Positions 1 through 8,721 of a DNA stretch of 64,000 bases are shown here, in pieces. The notes beneath the pieces are model-generated. The model did no database searches, was not told where the DNA came from, and saw nothing but the letters and a program-made list of their open reading frames with translations. The stretch is taken from assembly GCA_965200685.1 (NCBI GenBank), contig OZ241379.1, forward strand, positions 2,232,001 to 2,296,000, in the 5' to 3' direction. This DNA is from Bin5 sp965200685 (GTDB lineage Bacteria; Chloroflexota; Anaerolineae; Caldilineales; Caldilineaceae). The position numbers were made by a program, and so were the translations under genes. Each line of letters opens with the position of its first letter. The stretch's first letter is position 1.

Positions 1-306
1 GGGGAAGATTTCAGCCAGAAAGCCAAGGCGTCCCATCTTTACCCCTAATATGGGTACGTTATAGGCCGCGCCAAGTCGCGCCGCGCGCAGCATTGTACCA
101 TCCCCGCCCAATGTGAGTAACAGATCAACATCTGGGAGCTGCGCTTTGACAGCATCCGCGTCCCAGGCGGAGTTGCGCCAAGTCTCCTTGACACCAGCCC
201 GCCGCAGAAACTGTTCCATGCGGCCCGCTAGGTCCAGAGAATCCGGCTTGCGCGGATGATGCAGAATGCCGATGCGTTGAAAGGTGTGGCTTGAATCGTC
301 TGTCAT
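1..306 (-). CDS. nadK: NAD kinase, N-terminal part (runs off the window)
   Basis: NAD kinase phosphorylates NAD to NADP in the cytoplasm. Only the first 102 codons are inside the window. Reading from the ATG at 306 the protein begins MTDDSSHTFQRIGILHHPRK and shows the family's GGDGTMLRAAR motif (the conserved GGDG that binds ATP/polyphosphate) followed by GAAYNVPILGVKMGRLGFLAE, which is the expected conserved strand-helix region after it. The gene reads away from the divergent metallophosphoesterase gene at 416; the 109 bp between them must hold both promoters. The C-terminal NAD-binding domain is not visible, so integrity cannot be judged. Confidence 0.9.
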   Translation of the reverse strand, partial: MTDDSSHTFQRIGILHHPRKPDSLDLAGRMEQFLRRAGVKETWRNSAWDADAVKAQLPDVDLLLTLGGDGTMLRAARLGAAYNVPILGVKMGRLGFLAEIFP

Positions 307-415
307 ATGAAGAAGTCTCTCAATGCTAGGTGACAGCAGCTAGGAGTCCTGGCGTAGGTGCCATTGATGTCCCTATACGTTTGGGTTGTAGTGTAGTCTG
401 TGCTAGGATGCGGCT

Positions 416-1192
416 ATGCGCGTATTGATTCTCTCTGATATCCATGCAAATTTTGTTGCTCTTGAAACGGTCATGGCCGATGCGGCCGGCCACTTTGATG
501 CCATCTGGTGCCTGGGCGATGTGGTCGGTTATGGGCCAGCACCCAATGAATGTGTCAGATTTGTGCAGGAGAAGGCGCACCTCTGTGTCATGGGCAACCA
601 CGACTGGGCTGCATTGGGCCGGGCCGGCCTTGACATCGACTATTTCAATCCTCTGGCACGTCAAGCGATTCTTTGGACCCAACGTCAGTTGAGCAAGGAA
701 AACCAGGATTTCCTTGACAGTTTACCGGCTGAACCCCATGAACCGCAAGGGGTAGGCAGTGTGCTGATCACCCATGCCAGCCCCAGGGAGCCGGTATCAG
801 AATATGTACAGACGCCAGCCATCGCGCTGGAAAATTTCGCCTGTTTTCAAAACCAGATCTGCCTGGTGGGCCATACCCACATCCCGGCTATCTATCGTTG
901 GCGGTTGCGAGATAGCGAAACGCACAGCATCGCGACCGTGGACCTCCTCATCCCGCAAGAGGGGGACTGTGTGCAGCTAGAGCGCAGCGACCAGGAGCGC
1001 CTGATCCTCAATCCGGGCAGTGTGGGCCAGCCCCGGGACAACGATCCAAGGGCCGCCTATGCCTTGCTGGACCTGGATGCCTTTACCTGGGAACAACGCC
1101 GGGTCGTCTATCCGCTGGAGCTGACCCAAAGCCAGATGCGCCAGGCGGACCTACCGCGCCGGCTGATCGACCGGCTCCACTTTGGTTATTAG
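416..1192 (+). CDS. Calcineurin-like metallophosphoesterase (YfcE/Metallophos_2 type)
   Basis: A 258-residue cytoplasmic di-metal phosphoesterase. The metal-binding motifs appear in order: SDIHAN (D8, H10), GDVVGYGP (about 34-41), GNHD (60-63) and GHTH (about 152-155), followed by an NPGSVGQPRD motif near residue 200 that is typical of the YfcE/MJ0936-like group. Substrate cannot be read from the sequence; relatives hydrolyse phosphodiesters or protein phosphates. There is no signal peptide. It is a single-gene unit, divergent from nadK and convergent with the cNMP/PH gene that ends at 1229. Confidence 0.88.
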   Translation: MRVLILSDIHANFVALETVMADAAGHFDAIWCLGDVVGYGPAPNECVRFVQEKAHLCVMGNHDWAALGRAGLDIDYFNPLARQAILWTQRQLSKENQDFLDSLPAEPHEPQGVGSVLITHASPREPVSEYVQTPAIALENFACFQNQICLVGHTHIPAIYRWRLRDSETHSIATVDLLIPQEGDCVQLERSDQERLILNPGSVGQPRDNDPRAAYALLDLDAFTWEQRRVVYPLELTQSQMRQADLPRRLIDRLHFGY

Positions 1193-1228
1193 CATTGTAC
1201 TGCGCTGGCCTAGGTCCTGCACAGGTGT

Positions 1229-3808
1229 TTACGCTATCTCCTTGTTTGAAGGCTGACTTGGCGGCTGGCTCGTGTCTAGCCGGTTGTACATCTCGAACCA
1301 ATCGGGCAAGTCTCTGCTGCGTTCTTGGGCTTTGTGCCGTTCGTCCTCCTGTCGCCATTCCATAAGCCGGCGAGTGATCTCCTCTTTGACAGCTCTGGGG
1401 TTGGGCACGTGGTCAAAGGTAAACGCGCCTTCGGTGGCGGCTGTCTGCACGATAATATTGCCAAAATTCAGGAGCATCTTCAACGGTGAATTGATATCTA
1501 GGCGGATGTCCTGAATATCACTGAGTTGGGCTTCCCTTCGCTGTTCGCCGAAGAAGAACGGCAGCTTTTCGATGTCAATGATGCGGTCTCTAGTGACTGT
1601 GTAGGTGTCGTTCCACCAGTCGGCCACGACCCAGATGATCCAGCCAAGGGTAAGGAGGATCGCCAACCCACTCAGCAGTTCCAAACTCAGAAGCGTTGGG
1701 TCCAACCAAGACTCGAATCGCTGTAAGGGCGCGATAAAGGCCAGTCCGCCGGCCAGGAATCCGATCTCAAGTAGCAGAAGTAGCACGAGGGGCATGATGT
1801 GGCTGAGGAGAATCCACCAATGTTTGTGCCAGACGATGTGGTCTGTTGATTCCCACTGCAGTTGGCTATCAAGGGAGATATACCGCAGTACTCTCTTCCA
1901 CACGTTCAGGCTCTCTGCTTCCTCTGCTTGTGGGGCTGCATCGGCCCGCACCCGGCTGGGCAGAGTGACGGTTAGACCTAGGCGTTCCTCTAGGGCGTTC
2001 TGAATCTCCAATTTGCTTTCGGCTGTGTAGCGTTGATAGCGTAGGCCCCGTTGATAGAAGATGACAGCCCGCAGGTCGGCCGGCTGGGGGACCAGATCGA
2101 TATCGATCAGGCCAGTGGTGCCGGCCGTATAGACGGATATAGTCCCGTAATTCAGTACGTTTCCCCAGAATGCCGTATCCACATCAATGCGCTGGATCTG
2201 TTCCAGCAGGGCCTCCCTTCGCTGTTCGCTGATGAAAACCACCTTCTCCTGTTGGATCACCCGCTGGTTGGTGACGATAAAATAGTCGTTCAGATAATCC
2301 AAGATTCCCCAGATGAGTGCCAACATGACAAAGCCGCTACTGCTGCCTAGGGATATCCATAGAGAGACAGTGAAATATGAGAGGAGCCACGTAAACCCGA
2401 TGCTGATGAGCATGGCAAGGCCTGCCAACCGCAGCCTTTTCAGGAGTGCCAGCCAGTGCCGCCGGCGTAGGATGAGCAGGACTTCGCCTTTTCGCAGCCA
2501 ATTATAGTCTTGCCGCTGGTCACCGCCGCCGGCATAAATGTCCCCGGGCGGTTGGACAGTAATTTTGTCGGCTACCTGCGGGCCGGCTAACTGACAGAAG
2601 TGTTGAAAATCTTGCCAATGCAGCCGTAACCACAGGCTGCCCGGTTCGGCTGTGACGGTCGATTCCACATTGTCGGGGGCAAGCAGTGCTGTCTCGCCGA
2701 AATAAACGATGCCACGGAGTGGCGTGCGGGGCAAGGCCCGCTTGACATCATCCAACGCGCTGAGGACAGCCCTGCCATTTTCAAGCAGGATCCACATACT
2801 GTCGCCTAGGTCCCCCTGCTGCATCATCAGGTGGTGTTGGGGGATGTGTTGGAAGCTGCAAAAGCCGGCGAGTTGGATCTGCTGGTGTGGGGTCAGTTTG
2901 GTAAAGACAGAAACCGCGCTGAGAGTCTTGGCCGGCAGCCGTTGGATTTCGGGATCGACCACCTGGGGGAAGCAGTGCCCGACTTGGCGCAAGGTCTGCC
3001 AAGACAGTTTGAACAGGGTCGTCTCTGTTCTGGCTTCCGCCCAATGGCCATAGTGACCCGTCCGCGCCCCTTGGCGCGGCCCGACACTGTCTGGGAAGCC
3101 GAATGGGCAGCCGCTTCCCAGCCACAGGCTGTCATCCGCTCGGCGAGGATGATAGAGCTCGACCTGGCCTTGATCGATGAGGAAGAGGGTATCCGCTGGC
3201 TGGTTCTGGGTGTAGAGAACAGCCCCGGCTTCGACTGTCTGGCGTTCAATCTCCTCGGCCAGATAGCCAAGAACCACTAGGTTGACATGCGCGAACAGAG
3301 GTAGTGTGCGTAGGCGGTTGATGACCGGCTGGTAGGCCACCTGCTGGCGAGTGCTAGGATAGCGATAGAGGAGCCGTTCTAGGGTAGAGCGTTGGATACA
3401 GAGTGCTGTGACGGCAGTTTCAGCCGTGGCAGTGCCGCTGTAGTTAAGACTAAAGACCAGTTCATAGCGACCGATGAGATGGCCCGCACCAACAACCCGG
3501 TTGATCACCTCCACAGTCGCTGGTTCTGTGATGTTGCTGCCCGCGCGCCCGCTGTTTCTGGTGGGGCTTTTGTCCCGACGAATGATGCGGACAGAGCCAT
3601 GAAGGATAAAAATGACAAATTCTGCGCTCTCGTCCTGTCGAGTTAGCTGGTCCCCGGCCGGAAAATCAACTACCAGCGAGTCCGGCTGCAGGAGGCCCAC
3701 CACTTCATCAACGGGCAGCCCCTCCAGAAAGGGAAGGCTTTGTAAGATCTGCGGTGCTGGCGGAGTGCCGACAAAGCGGGCGAGGCCGGTCGGGTTGCCA
3801 AGGGTCAT
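1229..3808 (-). CDS. Multidomain membrane protein: three cNMP-binding-like modules plus two membrane PH (DUF304/bPH_2) modules
   Basis: An 859-residue protein. Residues about 20-150, 165-290 and 295-410 each look like Crp-type cyclic-nucleotide-binding beta-barrels (LPFLEGLPVDEV entry helix, LHGSVRIIRRD and LLENGRAVLSA strands, FGETALL before the phosphate-binding cassette of the third copy). Two hydrophobic segments (about 465-510) then precede a first bacterial PH domain (NDYFIVTNQRVIQQEK, then EQRREALLEQIQRIDV). Two more membrane segments (about 660-735) precede a second PH copy (WNDTYTVTRDRIIDIEK, EQRREAQLSDIQDIRL). The start ATG overlaps the uvrC stop (ATGA), so the two are translationally coupled. 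Role is unknown; a ligand-responsive membrane scaffold is a guess. The phosphate-binding arginines of true cNMP sensors are not clear in copies 1 and 2. Confidence 0.8.
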   Translation of the reverse strand: MTLGNPTGLARFVGTPPAPQILQSLPFLEGLPVDEVVGLLQPDSLVVDFPAGDQLTRQDESAEFVIFILHGSVRIIRRDKSPTRNSGRAGSNITEPATVEVINRVVGAGHLIGRYELVFSLNYSGTATAETAVTALCIQRSTLERLLYRYPSTRQQVAYQPVINRLRTLPLFAHVNLVVLGYLAEEIERQTVEAGAVLYTQNQPADTLFLIDQGQVELYHPRRADDSLWLGSGCPFGFPDSVGPRQGARTGHYGHWAEARTETTLFKLSWQTLRQVGHCFPQVVDPEIQRLPAKTLSAVSVFTKLTPHQQIQLAGFCSFQHIPQHHLMMQQGDLGDSMWILLENGRAVLSALDDVKRALPRTPLRGIVYFGETALLAPDNVESTVTAEPGSLWLRLHWQDFQHFCQLAGPQVADKITVQPPGDIYAGGGDQRQDYNWLRKGEVLLILRRRHWLALLKRLRLAGLAMLISIGFTWLLSYFTVSLWISLGSSSGFVMLALIWGILDYLNDYFIVTNQRVIQQEKVVFISEQRREALLEQIQRIDVDTAFWGNVLNYGTISVYTAGTTGLIDIDLVPQPADLRAVIFYQRGLRYQRYTAESKLEIQNALEERLGLTVTLPSRVRADAAPQAEEAESLNVWKRVLRYISLDSQLQWESTDHIVWHKHWWILLSHIMPLVLLLLLEIGFLAGGLAFIAPLQRFESWLDPTLLSLELLSGLAILLTLGWIIWVVADWWNDTYTVTRDRIIDIEKLPFFFGEQRREAQLSDIQDIRLDINSPLKMLLNFGNIIVQTAATEGAFTFDHVPNPRAVKEEITRRLMEWRQEDERHKAQERSRDLPDWFEMYNRLDTSQPPSQPSNKEIA

Positions 3809-5697
3809 GATAGATGCTCCTTGACAGATTCAGCAGCTTTGCGGTTCATGCCCGGCACGGCCACGAGTTCATCTACGCTCGCCTGGCGGATTTTTGCCAG
3901 ATCGCCGCTGAAATATTGCAACAGGGCGTTGCGTCTCTTGAAGCCAATGCCGGGTACGCTATCCAAAACAGTTGTGGTCTGCCCTTTTCTGCGTAGATTG
4001 CGGTGATATGTGATGGCAAAGCGGTGAGCCTCGTCCCGGATGCGCTGTAGCAGATACAATGCTTGACTGCCCCGTTTGAGCCAGACTGGGGCCCGTTGCT
4101 GGGGCAGAAAAATCTCTTCCTCCTGCTTGGCCAAGCTGATCACCGGCACGTTGTCGGTCAGCCCGAACTCTGCCAGCACTTCAAGAGCAACGTTGAGCTG
4201 GCCTTTACCGCCATCAACAATGACCAGGTCCGGCAGGATCTGCCACTGGTTATTGCCTGTTTTGCGGCCGGGCCTATCGGGTTCTTCTTCCCGCGCACGC
4301 CGGAAGCGGCGGCGTAGGATCTCTCGCATACTGGCAAAATCGTCCGGCTCGCCTTGGTTGCCCTTACCACGGATTTTGAATCGTTTGTAGGCGGATTTCA
4401 AGGGCGCACCTTTGGCAAATACAACCATAGAACCGACGGTATGGGTCCCCTGTAACGTGCTGATGTCATAGCATTCGACCCGTGCGGGTGGGGTCTCTAG
4501 GGCCAGGGCCTCCTGTAATTCTGCTAGGGCTTGGGTGTGGCGGTTGGTATCCACGGCCCATTGGACCTGCTGTACCCGCAGATATTCTTCGGCGTTGCTT
4601 TTGGCCAACTCCATGAGTTTGCGTTTCTTGCCTCGTAGGGGCATACGGATTTCGACCCGGGCTTTGCGGCTCTGTTTCAGCCAATTTTCCAGAAGAGTTT
4701 TCCCCTGAGGTGCATATTGGACCAACAGGCGGGGCGGAATCTGCGCTGCATTTGTGTAGAAACGCTGGATGAAAATCCCAATCAGATCGCCCAGGTTTTC
4801 AGCGGTTGTCTCGGAAATTTCTACCCCTCGCAACGCGAAGTTTTCTCGTCCAAACAGCCGTCCTCGCCGCACAAAAAGGATCTGCACAACTGTGTCGCTG
4901 GATTTCGAGTCCTGGGCAATGGCGATAACATCTTCATCATCGTTCTGTACGCCGACGATTTTCTGCTGTTGTACAATGCGTTGGGCCGCTTTGATGCGAT
5001 CCCGATAGATGGCAGCCAGTTCGAAATTGAACTGTTCGGCAGCCTTGTACATCTTGGCCTCTAATTGGCCTATCACCTCATCGCTATCGCCCTCCAGAAA
5101 GTTCATAAGCTGTTTGATGCCAGTACGATACTCGGCATTGCTCTGAGCACCGATACAGGGACCACCGCAGAGCTTTAGGTGATAGTACAGACAGGCACTT
5201 TCGTCATCGCCATCAATGCTGCGGTCGCAGTCTAAATAGGGAAAGACTTTCCGCATGGTTTCCAATGTACGGACTACGGCCCAATTGCTTGTAAACGGAC
5301 CGAAATAGCGGGCCCCGTCTTTCGTCATCTGGCGCACCCGTTCCACCTTGGGGAAATCGTCCTGCCAGTTGACTTTGATGTAGGGATAGCCCTTATCATC
5401 TTTCAGCATGACATTGTAATGGGGCTGGTAGCGTTTGATCAGGTCGTTTTCCAGAATCAGGGCTTCCATCTCTGTCTTGGTGACCCACCAAGTAATGTTC
5501 TGGACCTTCCCTAGCATCTCCCGAATCCGGGCCCTGTGTTTGGCGGACACCTGAAAATAGCTGCGTACCCGCTGCCGCAACACCAGTGCTTTCCCCACAT
5601 ACAGCACCTTGTCGTGTTCGTCCTGCATGAGATAACAGCCAGGTTGATTCGGCAGTTCTTCGAGTTTGTATTGCACTTGTTTGGGCAATTTTCGCAT
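3805..5697 (-). CDS. uvrC: Excinuclease ABC subunit C
   Basis: UvrC makes both incisions around bulky lesions during nucleotide excision repair. The protein (about 630 aa) has an N-terminal GIY-YIG nuclease (LPNQPGCYLMQDEHDKVLYV, then GKALVLRQRVRSYF), a UVR domain that contacts UvrB (around AAEQFNFELAAIYRDRI), the RNase H-like 5' nuclease domain (ECYDISTLQGTHTVGSMVVF ... PDLVIVDGGKGQL) and a C-terminal helix-hairpin-helix pair (LDSVPGIGFKRRNALLQYF, VPGMNRKAAESV). I place the start at the ATG at 5697 because GGAG sits five bases upstream of it; an in-frame ATG lies immediately before (5700) and a longer reading to 5736 is possible. It is the first gene of a two-gene unit with the cNMP/PH protein. 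Confidence 0.95.
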   Translation of the reverse strand: MRKLPKQVQYKLEELPNQPGCYLMQDEHDKVLYVGKALVLRQRVRSYFQVSAKHRARIREMLGKVQNITWWVTKTEMEALILENDLIKRYQPHYNVMLKDDKGYPYIKVNWQDDFPKVERVRQMTKDGARYFGPFTSNWAVVRTLETMRKVFPYLDCDRSIDGDDESACLYYHLKLCGGPCIGAQSNAEYRTGIKQLMNFLEGDSDEVIGQLEAKMYKAAEQFNFELAAIYRDRIKAAQRIVQQQKIVGVQNDDEDVIAIAQDSKSSDTVVQILFVRRGRLFGRENFALRGVEISETTAENLGDLIGIFIQRFYTNAAQIPPRLLVQYAPQGKTLLENWLKQSRKARVEIRMPLRGKKRKLMELAKSNAEEYLRVQQVQWAVDTNRHTQALAELQEALALETPPARVECYDISTLQGTHTVGSMVVFAKGAPLKSAYKRFKIRGKGNQGEPDDFASMREILRRRFRRAREEEPDRPGRKTGNNQWQILPDLVIVDGGKGQLNVALEVLAEFGLTDNVPVISLAKQEEEIFLPQQRAPVWLKRGSQALYLLQRIRDEAHRFAITYHRNLRRKGQTTTVLDSVPGIGFKRRNALLQYFSGDLAKIRQASVDELVAVPGMNRKAAESVKEHLS

Positions 5698-5820
5698 CAT
5701 AGCTCCGATTGTAACATGTCTTTGAGGGCGATTCAATTGGCAGTTCCCTTGCGGACGTCTGTTTGAACATTGAAAGCAGCGTTGCCAGGACAGTGTAAAT
5801 GAAAGTAGCAGCTTTGAGAT

Positions 5821-5848
5821 TTGACCGCTAGACGAACTATGCTATAAT
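5821..5848 (+). promoter_or_regulatory. Promoter of the tRNA-tuf unit
   Basis: TTGACC (5821-5826), a 16-base spacer and a consensus TATAAT (5843-5848). The predicted start point, about 7 bases on, lies a few bases before tRNA-Thr at 5867. It is the best sigma-70-type promoter in this part and would drive tRNA-Thr-Tyr-Thr and tuf. Confidence 0.75.
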
Positions 5849-5866
5849 GGGTCATGTTGTCTGCGC

Positions 5867-5941
<75 letters not shown>

Positions 5942-5971
5942 CCAAGCGTACAGACGAAGCACAGGAACAAT

Positions 5972-6055
<84 letters not shown>

Positions 6056-6078
6056 TGGTCAAGCAGCATTGACCATGC

Positions 6079-6151
<73 letters not shown>

Positions 6152-6154
6152 TTT

Positions 6155-6186
6155 ACCACAGCCCCGGAAGATCCCCGGGCTGTGGT
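6155..6186 (+). other. Stem-loop between tRNA-Thr and tuf
   Basis: ACCACAGCCC (6155-6164) and GGGCTGTGGT (6177-6186) form a perfect 10-bp stem around a CGGAAGATCCCC loop. No T tract follows, so it is more likely a processing or leader structure separating the tRNAs from the tuf message than a terminator. Confidence 0.6.
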
Positions 6187-6277
6187 GAAACGTATAGCAG
6201 ACTTAATGCTGTCCATCATAGATGATACCGCCCGGTGTACTCTGCCGGACTCAATTATAAAAGGAGGTAGCAGCCCA

Positions 6278-7477
6278 ATGGCGAAGGGAGTATTTGAGAG
6301 GGTGAAACCCCATGTGAATGTGGGGACAATCGGCCATGTGGATCATGGGAAGACGACGCTGACGGCTGCGATCACGAAGGTGCTGTCGTTGAAGGGGATG
6401 GCGGACTTCAGTGAATTTGAGCAGATCGACAATGCGCCTGAGGAAAAGGCGCGGGGGATCACAATAGCCATAGCGCATGTGGAATACGAGACGGAGAATC
6501 GCCACTATGCCCATGTAGACTGTCCTGGTCATGCGGATTACATCAAGAACATGATCACAGGAGCGGCGCAGATGGATGGAGCGATCTTGGTAGTGGCTGC
6601 GCCGGATGGACAGATGCCACAGACGCGGGAGCATGTGTTGCTGGCGCGGCAGGTGGAAGTGCCGGCGATGGTGGTGTTTCTGAACAAAGTGGACATGATG
6701 GAGGATGAGGAGCTGTTGGAGTTGGTGGAGATGGAGATTCGAGAGTTGCTGGACACGTATGAATTTCCTGGTGATGACATACCGTTTGTGCGCGGGAGTG
6801 CATTGGAGGCATTGGAGAGTAAGTCGGAGGATCCTGGTTCGGGGGAGTATGCAGCGATCTGGGAGTTGATGCGAGCGGTGGATGAGTACATACCGACGCC
6901 TGCGCGGGATGTAGAGAGACCGTTTCTGATGCCGATAGAGGATGTATTTTCGATCAAGGGTCGAGGGACGGTGGTGACGGGGCGGGTGGAGCGGGGGGTG
7001 ATTCATCCGATGGAAGAGGTGGAGATAGTGGGGATAAAGGAGACGCGTCGGACAACGGTGACGGGAGTGGAGATGTTCCGCAAGTTGTTGGACGAGGGTC
7101 AGGCTGGGGACAATGTAGGGTGTTTGTTGCGCGGTGTGAATCGAGAGGATGTAGAGAGGGGGCAGGTATTGTCTATACCTGGTAGCATCACGCCGCACAC
7201 GAAGTTTAAGTCGGAGGTATATGTATTGAGGAAGGAGGAGGGTGGTCGTCACACGCCGTTTTTCAATGGATATCGACCGCAGTTCTACATAAGGACGATG
7301 GACATCACGGGTTCAATTGGCTTGCCTGGAGGTGTGGAGATGGTGATGCCTGGTGACAATGTGACGATGGAAGTGGAGTTGATATCGCCTGTTGCGTTGG
7401 AGCCTGGTGGTCGGTTTGCGATCCGGGAGGGAGGTCGCACGGTTGCTGCTGGGGCTATCACCGAAATTATCGAATAG
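6278..7477 (+). CDS. tuf: Elongation factor Tu
   Basis: EF-Tu (399 aa) delivers aminoacyl-tRNA to the ribosome as a GTPase. The motifs are GHVDHGKTT (G1, about 19-27), the switch I segment RGITIAIAHVEYE, DCPGHADYIKNM (G3, about 81) and NKVDMM (G4, about 136), followed by beta-barrel domains 2 and 3 (VFSIKGRGTVVTGRVERG, PGGRFAIREGGRTVAAG). The start ATG at 6278 has AAAGGAGG 11 bases upstream; an open frame further 5' reads back into the tRNA and is not coding. The gene sits after three tRNAs and before tRNA-Trp, a common bacterial arrangement. Codon use is distinctive: leucine is mostly TTG, glycine often GGG, and the coding strand is very purine-rich compared with its neighbours. Confidence 0.97.
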   Translation: MAKGVFERVKPHVNVGTIGHVDHGKTTLTAAITKVLSLKGMADFSEFEQIDNAPEEKARGITIAIAHVEYETENRHYAHVDCPGHADYIKNMITGAAQMDGAILVVAAPDGQMPQTREHVLLARQVEVPAMVVFLNKVDMMEDEELLELVEMEIRELLDTYEFPGDDIPFVRGSALEALESKSEDPGSGEYAAIWELMRAVDEYIPTPARDVERPFLMPIEDVFSIKGRGTVVTGRVERGVIHPMEEVEIVGIKETRRTTVTGVEMFRKLLDEGQAGDNVGCLLRGVNREDVERGQVLSIPGSITPHTKFKSEVYVLRKEEGGRHTPFFNGYRPQFYIRTMDITGSIGLPGGVEMVMPGDNVTMEVELISPVALEPGGRFAIREGGRTVAAGAITEIIE

Positions 7478-7529
7478 AAATGTACAGTTGTGTGTTGTCT
7501 GCAAGATGTGAACGTTTTGCGGACACTTT

Positions 7530-7605
7530 AGGCGAGTAGCTCAACTGGCAGAGCGGCGGTCTCCAAAACCGCAGGTTGCGGGTTCAAGTCCTGCCTCGCC
7601 TGCCA
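7530..7605 (+). tRNA. tRNA-Trp (anticodon CCA)
   Basis: Acceptor AGGCGAG (7530-7536) pairs with CTCGCCT (7595-7601); anticodon arm GCGGT-CTCCAAA-ACCGC gives CCA. Unlike the other tRNAs in this window its 3' CCA is encoded (7603-7605). The tRNA-Trp - secE - nusG order is common in bacteria. Confidence 0.95.
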
Positions 7606-7611
7606 AGAAGT

Positions 7612-7637
7612 GACCACCGACAGTCGGTGGTCGTTTT
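7612..7637 (+). terminator. Intrinsic terminator after tRNA-Trp
   Basis: GACCACCGA (7612-7620), loop CAG, TCGGTGGTC (7624-7632), then G and TTTT. A compact 9-bp GC-rich stem with a short T run between tRNA-Trp and secE, so it would end or attenuate transcription from the tuf unit. Confidence 0.7.
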
Positions 7638-7728
7638 CCATTCAGATCAGCTCATCCGTAAAGATGAGCCAGTGGATCTTCGGACCCATAGGTATGCCTG
7701 TGTGTTCCCGAACCAAAGGGAGTCTATT

Positions 7729-7947
7729 GTGAGTCGGTCATCATCTATCGCATCATCAGACAATGCCATTGTACGCTATTTCAAGGAAACCCGCGCTGAA
7801 ATCGGCAAGGTCACATGGCCGACCCGGGAAGAAGGGACCCGTCTCACCATCGTTGTGTTGATCGTCACCGCAATCGCCGCGCTTGTGTTGTTTGCTGTGG
7901 ATTCACTCTTCAGTTACTTGGTGACGCTGTTTCTTCAAGTATTTTAG
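7729..7947 (+). CDS. secE: Preprotein translocase subunit SecE
   Basis: 72 residues, the usual length of the small single-span form. The family's amphipathic motif RYFKETRAEIGKVTWPTREE is followed by one membrane helix (LTIVVLIVTAIAALVLFAVD), which clamps SecY. I choose the GTG at 7729, with AAAGGGAG six bases upstream, over an earlier in-frame ATG inside the tRNA-Trp gene. It precedes nusG as in most bacteria; rpmG, often found just before it, is absent here. Confidence 0.93.
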   Translation: MSRSSSIASSDNAIVRYFKETRAEIGKVTWPTREEGTRLTIVVLIVTAIAALVLFAVDSLFSYLVTLFLQVF

Positions 7948-8036
7948 ACTCGATCTGCCGCGCAAAAGCGTTCAGTAGATTCGGCAAGAACGCGCATCTG
8001 CGGGGATGTCGTAGACCCTTAGGCAAGGAGTAAGTT

Positions 8037-8675
8037 GTGGATGCCATAACGAATACAAGTGTTGATTCTCAGAGTGAAGCACTTGAGAATGAGGCGGGAG
8101 TGATGGATGACGGTCTGTCCCTGGTAGATGGTGAGGATGGGATTGGCCAGCGTCCTGCGTGGTATGTGGTCCATAGTTACTCGGGTATGGAGAACAAAGT
8201 AAAGAAAAATCTGGAACACCGGGCCGAGTCTATGGGGATGACCGACCGGATTCTTCAGGTTGTTGTGCCGACAGAAACAGAAATTGAGATCAAAGAAGGT
8301 GTCCGACGTGTGGTCGAGCGACGGGTTTTCCCCGGCTATATTCTGATTGAAATGAATATGGACGAGGATAGCTGGTATGTGGTTCGCAATACACCGGGTG
8401 TGACCAGTTTTGTGAGCATGGGAGATAAGCCCAGCCCACTGAGCGAGGCCGAAGTGGACCGCATTATGAGCCGCATTGAGTCGGACGAGCCCCGGGTCAA
8501 AGTCAGCTTTGATGTAGGAGAGCGTGTGCGGATTACACAAGGTCCATTTGCTGAATTCACAGGTGTCGTTGATACCATTGAGCCGGAGAAGGGCAAGGCC
8601 CGGGTGATGGTGAGTTTCTTCAATCGGGAAACACCGGTGGAAGTGGACTTTCTGCAGTTAGAACGGGAAACGTGA
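8037..8675 (+). CDS. nusG: Transcription termination/antitermination factor NusG
   Basis: 212 residues. After an acidic N-terminal tail of about 45 residues comes the NGN domain (WYVVHSYSGMENKVKKNL, FPGYILIEM, VRNTPGVTSFV) and then a C-terminal KOW domain (GERVRITQGPFAEFTGVVD). NusG binds RNA polymerase and couples it to Rho or to ribosomal protein S10. The start is the GTG at 8037 with AAGGAG six bases upstream. It lies between secE and rplK, as is usual. Confidence 0.96.
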   Translation: MDAITNTSVDSQSEALENEAGVMDDGLSLVDGEDGIGQRPAWYVVHSYSGMENKVKKNLEHRAESMGMTDRILQVVVPTETEIEIKEGVRRVVERRVFPGYILIEMNMDEDSWYVVRNTPGVTSFVSMGDKPSPLSEAEVDRIMSRIESDEPRVKVSFDVGERVRITQGPFAEFTGVVDTIEPEKGKARVMVSFFNRETPVEVDFLQLERET

Positions 8676-8721
8676 CAGTAAATTGGCGCGCCACTTGAGG
8701 CGCGAAGGAGACGTAGGTGAG

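Noticed and set aside
6251..7252. 333-codon open frame antisense to tuf
   Set aside because: It is His/Arg/Leu-rich with no family pattern and exists only because the tuf coding strand is purine-rich; tuf itself is certain.
8683..8721. Longer N-terminus for L11
   Set aside because: The extra 13 codons overlap the ribosome binding site and do not resemble L11; the ATG at 8722 gives the normal protein.
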